Shown: one piece after another, positions 49,596-61,213 of the stretch
Position numbering within the stretch: position 1 is the first letter of the stretch
Layout of the letters: each line of letters starts with the position of its first letter
NCBI GenBank assembly: GCA_016710325.1
Contig: JADJXK010000002.1
Span: 372,001 to 436,000 of the forward strand
Direction of reading: 5' to 3'
From: Candidatus Leptofilum proximum
GTDB taxonomy: Bacteria > Chloroflexota > Anaerolineae > Promineifilales > Promineifilaceae
DNA length: 64,000 nt
Program-made: the position numbers and the translations under genes
Notes under the pieces: model-generated
What the model saw: only the letters and a program-made list of their open reading frames with translations
What the model was told of the DNA's origin: nothing
The model's database searches: none

Positions 49596-50036
49596 AAAGT
49601 TTCTTAACCTCTTAACCAAACAAATTGTACATTAAATCATCAATATTTTCTCTTAAATTCTTCGTGGTTTCTTCGTAATCTCTTTTTAATTTCTTTTTAA
49701 TAGCTTCGTATTTTCTTTTTAATTCTTTTTAATTCCATAAAGTAAAACTTATTAAAGAAGTAGAGTCTCCCAGTTCTTTAGGAATTCAGACTGATTAACT
49801 GACAATTCTTCACTTTAGAAAAGACTAACGAATTAATCTCCGAGAGAAAAATTCGTTAATTTCTCTAATTCGTTGTAGCCATTAGAGTCTTCACGTTTCA
49901 GCCAAACCCCACGAAATCCAAAGACTCTGTTCTCTACACGAATTAGGTGCAACTGCAATGGATGACGGCCGTTCCCATTTGTCGTAAAATGAAGCAGCAA
50001 ACAGCACTTAATTGTCAGGCGTTTTGTGGAGAAACA
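49596..50036. other. AT-rich gene-free stretch upstream of pullulanase
   Basis: Very AT-rich, with a loose repeat CTTTTTAATT (several copies in 49680-49736). No gene. The pullulanase promoter should lie here, but no clear -35/-10 pair could be picked. An ACGGCCGTT site is at about 49965. Confidence 0.5.
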
Positions 50037-53000
50037 ATGAGAGAAAAAAGAGTTTTTACGTGGCATAACGTTCGCCTTTTGCTTGTGATATTGTTGGCGT
50101 TGGGAGTAACGGCCGTATCCGCCTCCGCCCAATCAGACGACCCCGCCAGCATCCCCCCGCCAGACAGCGTCACCATCGCGGGTACCCTCCAGCCTCAACT
50201 CGGCTGCGCTGGCGAATGGAACACCACCTGCGCCGAAAGCCAGCTCACCTACGACCCCCAAAACGACATCTGGCTGGCCACTTTTGACCTGGCCGCGGGT
50301 AACTACGAATACAAAGCCGCCCTCAACGGCGGCTGGGGCGATAATTACGGCCTCAATGCCGAATATTACGGCCCCAACATCCCCCTGGAACTGCCAGAAG
50401 ATGGCCCCGTCATCTTCTGGTACGACCACAAAACCCGCTGGGTCAGCGACAGCATCAACAGCCTGGTGGCCACCGTGCCCGGCAGCTTCCAGGATGAGCT
50501 CGGCTGCGCTGCTGAATGGACCCCCGACTGCCTGCACTCCATGCTGCAAGACCCCAACGGCGACGGCCTCTACACCTTCACAACCATCGACATTCCCGCC
50601 GGTGAATACGAAGCCAAAGTTGCCCTCAACCAAAGCTGGGATGTGAATTATGGGGTGGATGGCGAACTGGACGGTGCCAACATTCCCTTCACCGTAGGTG
50701 AGGGCCAGGCCGTGCTCTTTGCTTTTGATCCAGCCACAAACCTGCTTACCATCGAAGCCAGCGACGACATTCCCGCCGACCTGTTGAACCAGGGCAGCGG
50801 CGGTGGTCTGCCCCCCGCAGCAGCCGCCTTCCCCGACATGGTGGTCATTCCCGGCACCATTCAATCGGTACTGGGCTGCCCTGGCGATTGGGACACTACC
50901 TGCGCCAACACCGCCCTTACCTACAGCGAGACCGATCAGCTCTGGCTCGGCACGTTCGACATTCCCGCCGGTGACTACGAATATAAAGCCGCCCTCAACG
51001 GCACCTGGGACGTGAACTTTGGCCTCAACGCCCAGCCCGGCGGCCCCAACATCCCGCTCTCCCTGGCCGAGGACACCAGCGTCACCTTCTACTTCGACAA
51101 CCAGACCGGCTGGGTCACCGACAGCGTCAACAGCCTCATCGCCAACGTGCCCGGCAGCTTCCAGGATGAACTGGGCTGCGCCGAAGAGTGGATGCCCGGC
51201 TGCCTGGCCTCCTGGCTGCAAGACCCCGACGGCGACGGCGTGTTCACCTTCCAAACCGTCAGCATCCCCGTGGGTGAATACGAAGCCAAAGTGGCCGTCA
51301 ACGGCACCTGGGACGTGAACTACGGCGAAGGCGGTGCCCAAGATGGTGCCAACATCCCCTTCAGCGTCCAGGAAGCCGACACGCTGGTGACCTTTTCTTT
51401 CGACTCAAGGAGCAATCTGTTGAATATTTCCGTCGGTTCCGGCGGCATCCAGGGCAACATCAGCCAGCGCAGCGCCCATTGGGTATCGCAGGATACGATT
51501 GCCTGGGACATTGAAGATGCCCCCAGCAGCCAATACTTCTTCCACTACGATCCCCTGGGCGGCGCCTTCTCGCTCGGCTTCGACGGCATTTCTGGCGGTG
51601 AAGCCGTGCCCCTGACCGTGGACCCCAACGGCCTCAGCGAGGAAATTGTAGGCAAGTTCCCTCACCTGCGTAACTTCACCGCGCTCAAGTTCAGCGAAGA
51701 GGATTTGGGCGTGGCCCGTATCGCCCTCAAAGGCCAGGTTGCCGTCTCCGCCCAGGATGAAAGCGGCCAGACGATTGATGCCGCTGGCCTGCAAATCCCT
51801 GGCGTGCTGGATGATTTGTATCCGTACGATGGCGCTTTAGGCGTCACCTTCAGCGAGGGTGTGCCCACCCTCACGCTGTGGGCGCCCACCGCGCGGCAGG
51901 TGCGCCTGCACCTCTTCGACGACGCCAACCCCAATACCCAAGCCGAAATCCTGGCGCTGCGCCCCACACCCAGCAGCGGTACCTGGTCCATCACCGGCGA
52001 GGCGGATTGGGCTGGCAAATACTATCTATACGAAGTCCAGGTCTACGTGCCCACCGAGGGCAGCGTGCAAACCAATCTTGTCACCGATCCCTACTCCTTC
52101 AGCCTGGCCACTAACAGCACCCGCAGCCAGATTGTGGACCTGATGGACCCGGCCACTATGCCCGAGGGCTGGAGCGAGGTCGTCAAACCGGGCATTGCCG
52201 CGCCGGAAGATATTGTGATTTATGAGTTGCACGTGCGCGACTTCAGCGTCAATGACGCCAGCGTGCCGGAAGAACTGCGTGGCACTTATTCCGCCTTTAC
52301 GGTGCTGGATTCTAACGGCATGCAGCACCTGGCCGCGCTGTCCGAAGCAGGCCTGACCCACCTGCACCTGCTGCCCACCTTCGACATCGCCACCATCGAC
52401 GAGGACAAATCGACCTGGAATACACCTTCGTTTGAGGAACTGGCCGGTCTGCCCGCTGATTCAGAGGAGCAGCAGGCGCTAATTGGCGAAGTGCGCGACC
52501 AGGACCCGTTTAACTGGGGTTACGATCCGTTCCACTACACCGTGCCGGAAGGGAGCTACGCCGTGAACCCAGAGGGCATCAGCCGCATCGTTGAGTACCG
52601 CGAGATGGTGCAGGCGCTGGATGAAATTGGCCTGCGTGTGGTGGTAGACGTGGTGTACAACCACACCAACGCCAGCGGTCAGTCCGACAAATCGGTGCTG
52701 GACCGCATTGTGCCGGGTTACTACCACCGGCTGAACAGCACGGGCCGCGTAGAAACGAGCACCTGCTGCCAGAATACAGCCACGGAACATGACATGATGC
52801 GCAAACTAATGGTTGATTCCGTGGTGACCTGGGCTGTAGCCTACAAAATCGACGCCTTCCGCTTTGACCTGATGGGCCACCACATGAAGGAAGATATGCT
52901 GGCGGTGCGCGCCGCGCTGGATGCCCTGACCCTGGAAGAGCACGGTGTAGACGGCAAAAACATCTACGTTTATGGCGAAGGCTGGGACTTTGGCGAAGTC

Positions 53001-54359
53001 GCCGGTAATGCCCGAGGCGAAAACGCCACGCAGTTTAACCTGGCGGGCACAGGCATTGGCACATTTAGCGACCGTCTGCGGGATGCGGCGCGCGGCGGCA
53101 GTCCGTTTGGCGGGCAAACCGAGCAGGGCTTTCTGAACGGCCTGTACGTCTACCCCAATGAAACAGACCAGGGCAGTGAGCCGGAACAGCTTATTCAGTT
53201 GGAAAACTTCATGAACATCATCCGGCTGGGTCTAGCGGGCAATCTGAGCGATTTCACCTTCACCGGCCCCGATGGCACGACGGTGACCAGCAGCGACATT
53301 TTGTACAACAACTCACCGGCGGGTTATACGGCCGATCCCCAAGAGCAAATTGTCTACATCTCCAAACACGACAACGAGACCCTGTTTGACATCATCCAGT
53401 ACAAGGCGCCGCTGGGCACCAGCACGGCCGTTCGCGCCCGGATGCAAACGTTGGGCAACTCGATTGTGATGTTCAGCCAGGGGGTACCCTTCTTCCAGGC
53501 TGGCGATGATTTGCTGCGCTCCAAGTCACTGGACCGCAACAGCTACAACTCCGGCGACTGGTTTAACCGGCTGGACTTCACCTACCAGAGCAACAACTGG
53601 GGCGTGGGCCTGCCACCGTCGGGCGACAACGAGAGTATGTGGCCCACCATGCAGCCCCTGCTGGCCAATCCAGACCTGGCCCCCACACCAGAGGACATCG
53701 CCTTTGCCCGCGACACCTTCCGCGAACTGCTGCAAATCCGGGCCGGTTCGCCGCTGTTCCGGCTGCAAACGGCCGCACAAATCCAGGAGCGCCTGCAATT
53801 CCACAACGTCGGCGATGCGCAAATCCCCGGCCTGATTGTGATGAGTCTGAGCGACGTGACAGGCGAGGACCTCGATCCGAACGTTGACATTGTGGTGGTT
53901 GTGTTCAACGCCACGCCGGACGACATGACCTTTACGGATACGGCCGTCACCAACCTGCCCTTCTCCCTGCATCCCATCCAGCAAAACTCCGTGGATGGTG
54001 TGGTGCAAACGGCCGCATTCGAGGCCGCCACCGGCACTTTTGCGGTACCGGCGTGGACAACGGCCGTCTTTGTCTTGCCGCAGGGCAGCGTGGAGCAGCC
54101 GACTCGCACCGAAGCAGTGGATATTGAAGAAGCCCCGGCCGAGGAAGCCCCAGCCACATCGGAAGAGCCGGTGGAGGAAACGGCCGTTGACGCCGAAGCG
54201 GAAGAAACCCACAGCGAAGAAGAGGCACATGATGATGCCTCGGTGATTGAAAATGAACCCGGCACGCCCTGGCTCATCTGGCTAGGCGCAATAGGCGGCG
54301 GCTTCCTGCTGGCGCTGATTATCGCCTGGTTGAGTCGGCGCAAAAAGTCCGTTCATTGA
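50037..54359 (+). CDS. Secreted type I pullulanase with four X25 modules
   Basis: 1440 aa from ATG 50037 (MREKRVFTWHNVRLLLVILL), behind GGAGAAACA. Domains in order: signal peptide to about 32; four X25-type starch-binding modules (about 40-465) arranged as two near-identical pairs; a CBM48-like segment (about 600-690); GH13 core with region I VVDVVYNHT near 867, nucleophile Asp in FRFDLMGHH near 944, acid Glu in YGEGWDF near 981, and SKHDNETLFD near 1111; an acidic linker; one TM helix (about 1410-1430) and a C-terminal RRKKSVH. It debranches extracellular starch or glycogen while anchored to the cell. The HDNETL form is type I pullulanase-like. Confidence 0.9.
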   Translation: MREKRVFTWHNVRLLLVILLALGVTAVSASAQSDDPASIPPPDSVTIAGTLQPQLGCAGEWNTTCAESQLTYDPQNDIWLATFDLAAGNYEYKAALNGGWGDNYGLNAEYYGPNIPLELPEDGPVIFWYDHKTRWVSDSINSLVATVPGSFQDELGCAAEWTPDCLHSMLQDPNGDGLYTFTTIDIPAGEYEAKVALNQSWDVNYGVDGELDGANIPFTVGEGQAVLFAFDPATNLLTIEASDDIPADLLNQGSGGGLPPAAAAFPDMVVIPGTIQSVLGCPGDWDTTCANTALTYSETDQLWLGTFDIPAGDYEYKAALNGTWDVNFGLNAQPGGPNIPLSLAEDTSVTFYFDNQTGWVTDSVNSLIANVPGSFQDELGCAEEWMPGCLASWLQDPDGDGVFTFQTVSIPVGEYEAKVAVNGTWDVNYGEGGAQDGANIPFSVQEADTLVTFSFDSRSNLLNISVGSGGIQGNISQRSAHWVSQDTIAWDIEDAPSSQYFFHYDPLGGAFSLGFDGISGGEAVPLTVDPNGLSEEIVGKFPHLRNFTALKFSEEDLGVARIALKGQVAVSAQDESGQTIDAAGLQIPGVLDDLYPYDGALGVTFSEGVPTLTLWAPTARQVRLHLFDDANPNTQAEILALRPTPSSGTWSITGEADWAGKYYLYEVQVYVPTEGSVQTNLVTDPYSFSLATNSTRSQIVDLMDPATMPEGWSEVVKPGIAAPEDIVIYELHVRDFSVNDASVPEELRGTYSAFTVLDSNGMQHLAALSEAGLTHLHLLPTFDIATIDEDKSTWNTPSFEELAGLPADSEEQQALIGEVRDQDPFNWGYDPFHYTVPEGSYAVNPEGISRIVEYREMVQALDEIGLRVVVDVVYNHTNASGQSDKSVLDRIVPGYYHRLNSTGRVETSTCCQNTATEHDMMRKLMVDSVVTWAVAYKIDAFRFDLMGHHMKEDMLAVRAALDALTLEEHGVDGKNIYVYGEGWDFGEVAGNARGENATQFNLAGTGIGTFSDRLRDAARGGSPFGGQTEQGFLNGLYVYPNETDQGSEPEQLIQLENFMNIIRLGLAGNLSDFTFTGPDGTTVTSSDILYNNSPAGYTADPQEQIVYISKHDNETLFDIIQYKAPLGTSTAVRARMQTLGNSIVMFSQGVPFFQAGDDLLRSKSLDRNSYNSGDWFNRLDFTYQSNNWGVGLPPSGDNESMWPTMQPLLANPDLAPTPEDIAFARDTFRELLQIRAGSPLFRLQTAAQIQERLQFHNVGDAQIPGLIVMSLSDVTGEDLDPNVDIVVVVFNATPDDMTFTDTAVTNLPFSLHPIQQNSVDGVVQTAAFEAATGTFAVPAWTTAVFVLPQGSVEQPTRTEAVDIEEAPAEEAPATSEEPVEETAVDAEAEETHSEEEAHDDASVIENEPGTPWLIWLGAIGGGFLLALIIAWLSRRKKSVH

Positions 54360-54730
54360 GCCGTTAAATCGCCAATCCACCGGTTACCTGCAAGCCAGAA
54401 GACCTGTTCTTAAACAGGTCTTCTGGCTGCAAAAACGTTACGCTTTTACCCGATTGTTCCCTCCAAAAATTGAGAAGCCAGCAATCACAACCGATTGGCT
54501 GTCTACTGCTGGCTTGCCAGTCGCTTTTTTTTCCGCATGGTCACAACTTCTTAAGCAAAAAGATAATCTTTTTGTTCCATACTCTTGCCGTAGTATCGTG
54601 CCAAAAAGTGTGGGGAAGTTGTATTTGGACGAGCACGTCTCTCTACTTCTACCCGAAAAGCTTACAAATTCCATAATCATCGTGCCGTTGACAAAACGCA
54701 CCCATCATTGCTCATCATAAGGAGGGCTAC
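54360..54730. other. Intergenic region with 16-bp hairpin
   Basis: Holds the palindrome AGCCAGAAGACCTGTT...AACAGGTCTTCTGGCT (54393-54428) 34 bp after the pullulanase stop, likely a transcription end even though the T-run is poor. No other feature until the RBS AAGGAGGG at 54719. Confidence 0.6.
54393..54428. terminator. Hairpin downstream of pullulanase
   Basis: A 16-bp perfect stem with a CTTA loop. A short A-run lies to its right (CTGCAAAAACG), no run of T on the plus strand, so it may be factor-assisted or act as a transcript-end stabiliser. Confidence 0.55.
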
Positions 54731-56320
54731 ATGAAGCAAATCCAACGCCAGTTTACGGGTAAACCCAATCGAGCCACCTGGAAATCTGCACGCATGATGT
54801 TGCTAGCAGTCACACTGCTGGTAACTTCTTTGGTGCAGGCCACCAGCACATTTGGTCAGGGTTTAGAGGAGCGTGTTGAACAAGGGAATAAGATTAGTAC
54901 GGCCGTAATTTTCCCCAATAACCGAAAAGCCCAGATTACGCTGCTTGCCCAAACGGAACTGAACGCAACCGTTCCCAGTCGGATTACAAGTGGTGATGTG
55001 TATGTAAGTGCGCAAACAGGGACAAGTAACAGTGTGCCCTTCCAAATAGGCTCCAGTTTTGTTCCATCTGAAACAGGTGAAGCCAGCACATGGGAATCGA
55101 CCTTCAGCGGCGTTATTGGTTCAAATACAGTCTGGAACAGCAATCTACTGCTAACCGGTGACGTAACCGTCCCCGCTGGCGTCACCCTGACAATTGAAGG
55201 CGGTACAACTATTTTTGTTTCATCAGACAACGACGATCAGAACAGTGGTATGTGGAATGACAAAACGGAACTGATTGTTTTTGGCACCTTGTTGGTCAAC
55301 GGCAGTGAGACGGCACCAGTTTACTTTACCTCTGATGCCGCAGAAAAAGCGCCGGGCAACTGGGGTGGCATCCAAATCCGCGAAGGCTCAACCACGTCTG
55401 AGCTGTCCAACTGCATGGTTCGCTACGCCAATGAAGGCGTTCGCATTGCCTCAATCAATGTTCCTGGTGGGGGAGATGTTTGGGTAAAGGTGCAGAACTG
55501 TTCCATTCAGACCAACGAGATTGGCGTCAGCATCTGGGCTAATACGCATTGGCCAAGTGGGACACACGTTAATGTTGGCGCAGAAATCGCAAATAATGTC
55601 ATTGCTAACAATGTTGAAGAAGGCATTTACTTATGGAATTGGTGTGGATTTCAAAGTACCTTCACCGATCCAACTATCAAGAACAACTTGATTGAAAATA
55701 ATGGTACAGGAATTTATCTTCGGTCCGGCTCATGGTGGTTAGGTCATATCGATGATCGCACGACAGTTATTAATAACAGTATAAGAAACAATGAAACCCA
55801 TGGAATTCTTATTGAAGCAACGGGTAGTGGTGATGCTTCAGGGTCGGATACAGACGCAAAGCCCATTGTTGAAAACAATTTGTTAACCGGAAATCACACC
55901 AATATTTATTTGCTTTTTGACCCCAAAGGATCAGACGGTTTGCAAGATCTTCAACCGACCATCCGGTACAACACGATCAAAGATGCTCCTTTTGGCATTG
56001 TAGTCTCTGATACACAACCCTATGACACATTCATCCCGGCAATTGATCACAATGTGTTCGAGGGGTTTGACGGGTCTTCTAGCTACGCCATTTCCAACGA
56101 AACAAATCGGACGGTTAACGTTGAAAGTAACTATTGGGGCAGCACACCGGCAGAATGGGATGCGGGAATGCCCGCCAGTTTCGTTATTGGGCCGGTTTAC
56201 AGCTTGTCTCATCTGGATTCAACCTCACCGCCTATCATCACAAGGTTTGCTCCAGAATTGGGGCAGACTGGAGATGCCATTACCGTTTATGGTGCCAATT
56301 TCGGCAGCAGACGACGCTAA
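54731..56320 (+). CDS. Secreted right-handed beta-helix protein
   Basis: 529 aa. A signal peptide to about 45 (MMLLAVTLLVTSLVQATSTF) follows a basic N terminus. Next comes half of an IPT/TIG-like domain (ITLLAQTELNATVPSRITSG then VPFQI), then a right-handed beta helix (about 125-480: TVPAGVTLTIEGGTTIFV, NWGGIQIREGSTTSELSNCM, VIANNVEEGIYLWNWCG, NNLIENNGTGIYLRSGSWW). The chain ends with PPIITRFAPELGQTGDAITV and YGANFGS, the first half of another IPT domain, then stops. The two IPT halves at opposite ends suggest deletion or misjoined repeats. Probably a surface polysaccharide-binding or lyase-like protein. Confidence 0.8.
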   Translation: MKQIQRQFTGKPNRATWKSARMMLLAVTLLVTSLVQATSTFGQGLEERVEQGNKISTAVIFPNNRKAQITLLAQTELNATVPSRITSGDVYVSAQTGTSNSVPFQIGSSFVPSETGEASTWESTFSGVIGSNTVWNSNLLLTGDVTVPAGVTLTIEGGTTIFVSSDNDDQNSGMWNDKTELIVFGTLLVNGSETAPVYFTSDAAEKAPGNWGGIQIREGSTTSELSNCMVRYANEGVRIASINVPGGGDVWVKVQNCSIQTNEIGVSIWANTHWPSGTHVNVGAEIANNVIANNVEEGIYLWNWCGFQSTFTDPTIKNNLIENNGTGIYLRSGSWWLGHIDDRTTVINNSIRNNETHGILIEATGSGDASGSDTDAKPIVENNLLTGNHTNIYLLFDPKGSDGLQDLQPTIRYNTIKDAPFGIVVSDTQPYDTFIPAIDHNVFEGFDGSSSYAISNETNRTVNVESNYWGSTPAEWDAGMPASFVIGPVYSLSHLDSTSPPIITRFAPELGQTGDAITVYGANFGSRRR

Positions 56321-56617
56321 TATCCATTTAGCGCAGCAACTCAGCCTGAAATATTGGGAGAAGCGGCCAGGAAGCAGTGTGGAAACGGCCGTTTCTCCCC
56401 CTCCTTTCCTCATCCAGTTTTGATTGTTTTACTACCCCGCTTAGAACAAATGTGGTATACTTATGTCTCGTAAAACAGAGTTCAAAACGAGGCAAAATAA
56501 GCTGAATTTCTCCTGATTTGTACCCTTTCATCTACAAGCTAACAGCCAGATGCGCTGCCCTTTTTCAGGCAACAGATGGTTGAGTTTTGCCCGTCTAGCG
56601 TAAATAAGGAACGTTTC

Positions 56618-58552
<1,935 letters not shown>

Positions 58553-58564
58553 ATAAACCGGTAG

Positions 58565-58627
58565 GGGCGAGGCGATTGGGAGAGGTTCTGGCATAACATC
58601 GAACCTGACTGCCCAATCGCCTCGCCC
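58565..58627. repeat. Inverted repeat after gyrB
   Basis: GGGCGAGGCGATTGGG (58565-58580) faces CCCAATCGCCTCGCCC (58612-58627), with an inner AGGTTC/GAACCT stem. It lies 12 bp after the gyrB stop. Confidence 0.85.
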
Positions 58628-58638
58628 AGTAAAAAGTG

Positions 58639-58672
58639 AACGGCCGTTTCGGAAGAAACGGCCGTTTTTATT
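58639..58672 (+). terminator. gyrB terminator made of two ACGGCCGT palindromes
   Basis: AACGGCCGTTTC (58639-58650), GGAA loop, GAAACGGCCGTT (58655-58666), then TTTATTT: a strong intrinsic terminator. Each stem arm contains one copy of ACGGCCGT, the palindrome scattered through the window. Confidence 0.88.
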
Positions 58673-58789
58673 TCCCTCTCCTTACACCATTAGCGAGCCA
58701 AAAAAGTGGAAAATGTCTTTCGTGTGGTTTTGTTATATCATTTTCACAGTTATTAAGGATCTTTTTTATCGGGAAGTGAGAGGTTTCAG

Positions 58790-60241
58790 ATGAGCAACAA
58801 AACGGTTCTCGCGGTTGATTTAGGGGCCGAATCGGGGCGAGTAATGGCGGTGAAATTTGACGGCCATCGCCTTCAATTGGAAGAATTGCATCGCTTTAGC
58901 AATACAACAGTAACCATCAACGGCACGCTGCACTGGAATTTTTTGCGCTTATGGGGCGACATCCAGGCCGGTATCGAAAAAGGCAAGTCGCTGAATCCGG
59001 CCAGCATCGGAGTAGATACCTGGGGCGTGGATTTTGGACTGCTAGACAGCCGGGGCAGTTTAATCGGTAACCCGGTGCATTATCGTGACGGCCGTACCGC
59101 CAACATGATGGCAACCGCCTTCAGCAAAGTCCCCCGGGCCGACATCTTCAGCCAAACCGGCATCCAATTCATGCCCATCAACACACTTTACCAACTGCTG
59201 AGCCTGGTCGAGTCCGGCTCGCCCCAACTCCAAATCGCCGACACCTTTTTGACCTCCCCCGACCTCCTCAATTACTGGCTGACTGGCTGCAAAGCATGCG
59301 AATTCAGCATTGCCACGACCACACAACTGCTTAACCCCACCACCGGCACCTGGGCCGTGGAGATGATGGATAAGCTGGGCATCCCCAGCCACCTCTTTCC
59401 CGAAGTCGTGCCGCCGGGAACGCGCCTGGGGGCGTATGAGGGCATCCCAGTGATTGCCCCAGCCTGCCATGACACGGGCAGTGCAGTAGCCGCCATGCCC
59501 ACAAGCAGCGAGAATTTTTCCTATATCAGCAGCGGCACCTGGAGCCTGATGGGCCTGGAGGTGCCAGAACCAGTTATCAGTGAAGCATCGTTGGCGGCAA
59601 ATGTGACCAACGAAGGGGGCGTCTTTGGCACGTACCGGCTGCTGAAAAATATTACGGGGCTGTGGCTTTTGCAGCAGTGCCGGCGAACCTGGCTGGCTCA
59701 GGGGCAGGAATACAGCTATGCAGCGTTGGTCGCTTTAGCCGAGGCGGCAGCACCCTTAACGGCCGTTTTCAACCCCAACGATCCCCGCTTCTTACCACCG
59801 GGCGATCATCCCCAAAAAGTAAAAGATTATTGCGCCGAAACCGGCCAGCCTGTGCCCGCCGACGTAGGCAGCATTGTGCGCTGTGTGCTGGAAAGTCTGG
59901 CGATGGCCTACCGGGAAACGCTGGACACGCTGCGCCGTATAACCGGGCGGTCCATCGACGTGGTGCACATTGGCGGCGGCGGCACCCAAAATCAACTGCT
60001 CAACCAAATGACAGCCAACGCCACCGGCCTGCCCGTCGTTACCGGGCCGATTGAGGCAACCGTCATCGGCAACGCGCTGGTACAACTCATCACCCTGGGC
60101 GAAATCGCCGATTTACGCCAGGCGCGCCAGATTGTGGCGGGGATGACGGAATTAAATCATTATGAACCGCAAGATACGGCCGTTTGGGATGAAAAGTACG
60201 GCCGTTACCAACAAATAAAAAAATCGACGACATCTGCGTAA
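58790..60241 (+). CDS. rhaB: Rhamnulokinase
   Basis: 483-aa FGGY-family sugar kinase. VLAVDLGAESGRVMAVKFDG is the N-terminal phosphate loop in rhamnulokinase form (GAESGR), followed by GVDTWGVDFGLLD, HYRDGRT, FMPINTLYQLL, CHDTGSAVAAMP, YISSGTWSLMGLE and VHIGGGGTQNQLLNQMTAN. It phosphorylates L-rhamnulose to rhamnulose 1-phosphate; the isomerase and aldolase genes (rhaA, rhaD) are not in the window. RBS GGAAGTGAGAGGTTTCAG lies before the ATG. Convergent with the sugar-phosphate operon. Confidence 0.93.
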   Translation: MSNKTVLAVDLGAESGRVMAVKFDGHRLQLEELHRFSNTTVTINGTLHWNFLRLWGDIQAGIEKGKSLNPASIGVDTWGVDFGLLDSRGSLIGNPVHYRDGRTANMMATAFSKVPRADIFSQTGIQFMPINTLYQLLSLVESGSPQLQIADTFLTSPDLLNYWLTGCKACEFSIATTTQLLNPTTGTWAVEMMDKLGIPSHLFPEVVPPGTRLGAYEGIPVIAPACHDTGSAVAAMPTSSENFSYISSGTWSLMGLEVPEPVISEASLAANVTNEGGVFGTYRLLKNITGLWLLQQCRRTWLAQGQEYSYAALVALAEAAAPLTAVFNPNDPRFLPPGDHPQKVKDYCAETGQPVPADVGSIVRCVLESLAMAYRETLDTLRRITGRSIDVVHIGGGGTQNQLLNQMTANATGLPVVTGPIEATVIGNALVQLITLGEIADLRQARQIVAGMTELNHYEPQDTAVWDEKYGRYQQIKKSTTSA

Positions 60242-60271
60242 GCTGCGGCTGCGTGTTAATTGGAAACACAA

Positions 60272-61213
60272 TCACGTTCCCGTCTCCAGTTGGGCAGCTT
60301 GCACCTTGCCGTACACCGCCGCAAAATCGCGCAGCGTAAACTGCCCGGCACCAATGACAAGGGTGTTGGCCGTTCCGGCGGCCACCCCGTGTTTGACCGC
60401 CTCAACAAATGGATAACCTTGCGCAAATGCGTAGGTCAGTCCAGCCAGCATGCAATCGCCAGAACCAACCGCGCTTTGGGCTTCCACCGGAGGAGTTTGC
60501 ACCTGAATCACTTCCTGGCCGTGAGCTGCAACTGCCCCCTCTTTACCCAGGGAAAGAACTACAATTGTCTCATAGCGAGCAGAGATGGCAGCGGCGGCTG
60601 TGGCAAAATCGGCCGTATGTTTTAATTCCTGTCCGGCCAAAATCGCCACCTCAGTTTCGTTGGGTTTGATGAGAAATGGTTTGGCTGCCACACCATACAA
60701 CAAAGCTTCTTTGCTGCTGTCTAGAAACGCGGGCACGCCAGCCTGGTGCGCAAGCCGGATCAGCTGGGCATAAAAATCAGACGGAACGCCTGGGGGAAGA
60801 GAGCCGGAAAGGGTAACGGCCGTATATCCCCCCACTATCGCCTCAAACCGCGCCAACATCGCCTCCACCTTCTCCAGCGGCACTGGTTCCCCGTTCTCAT
60901 AAATCTCGGTCACCATCTGGTTGCTGCTGTCTACAATAGAAGTACAGGTCCGCGATTCAAAATCTGTATAGACAAAATCCGTGCCAATGCCTTCCTGCTG
61001 CAGCCCATTCTCGATAAACTGCCCGGCCGAGCCGCCCACCCAACCAGTGACCACCGGTTTTTCACCAAACTGCTTCAATGCCCGCGCCACGTTGCAGCCC
61101 TTACCGCCCGGCAGTGACTTTACCGCTTCCGGCCGATGAATCTGGCCCAACTGAAATGTGTCTACAACTACCGTTTTATCTATTGCCGCGTTTAAATTCA
61201 CACAAAGAATCAT
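60272..61213 (-). CDS. 1-phosphofructokinase-family (PfkB) hexose-phosphate kinase
   Basis: 313 aa, PfkB family: MILCVNLNAAIDKTVVVDTF, LPGGKGCNVARALKQFGEKP, SGSLPPGVPSDFYAQLI and a C-terminal VGSGDCMLAGLTYAFAQGYP with the catalytic Asp (GSGDC in place of the usual GAGDS). It is of the LacC/FruK group, phosphorylating fructose 1-phosphate or tagatose 6-phosphate at the open hydroxyl. It is the last gene of the three-gene operon and overlaps the aldolase gene by 4 bp. Confidence 0.9.
   Translation of the reverse strand: MILCVNLNAAIDKTVVVDTFQLGQIHRPEAVKSLPGGKGCNVARALKQFGEKPVVTGWVGGSAGQFIENGLQQEGIGTDFVYTDFESRTCTSIVDSSNQMVTEIYENGEPVPLEKVEAMLARFEAIVGGYTAVTLSGSLPPGVPSDFYAQLIRLAHQAGVPAFLDSSKEALLYGVAAKPFLIKPNETEVAILAGQELKHTADFATAAAAISARYETIVVLSLGKEGAVAAHGQEVIQVQTPPVEAQSAVGSGDCMLAGLTYAFAQGYPFVEAVKHGVAAGTANTLVIGAGQFTLRDFAAVYGKVQAAQLETGT

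Noticed and set aside
49947..50036. Longer start for the pullulanase
   Set aside because: The 30 extra codons carry no RBS and would bury the signal peptide; ATG 50037 has GGAG at the right distance.
50133..51341. 402-codon minus-strand frame over the pullulanase
   Set aside because: Repetitive mirror of the duplicated X25 modules; no RBS and no family resemblance.
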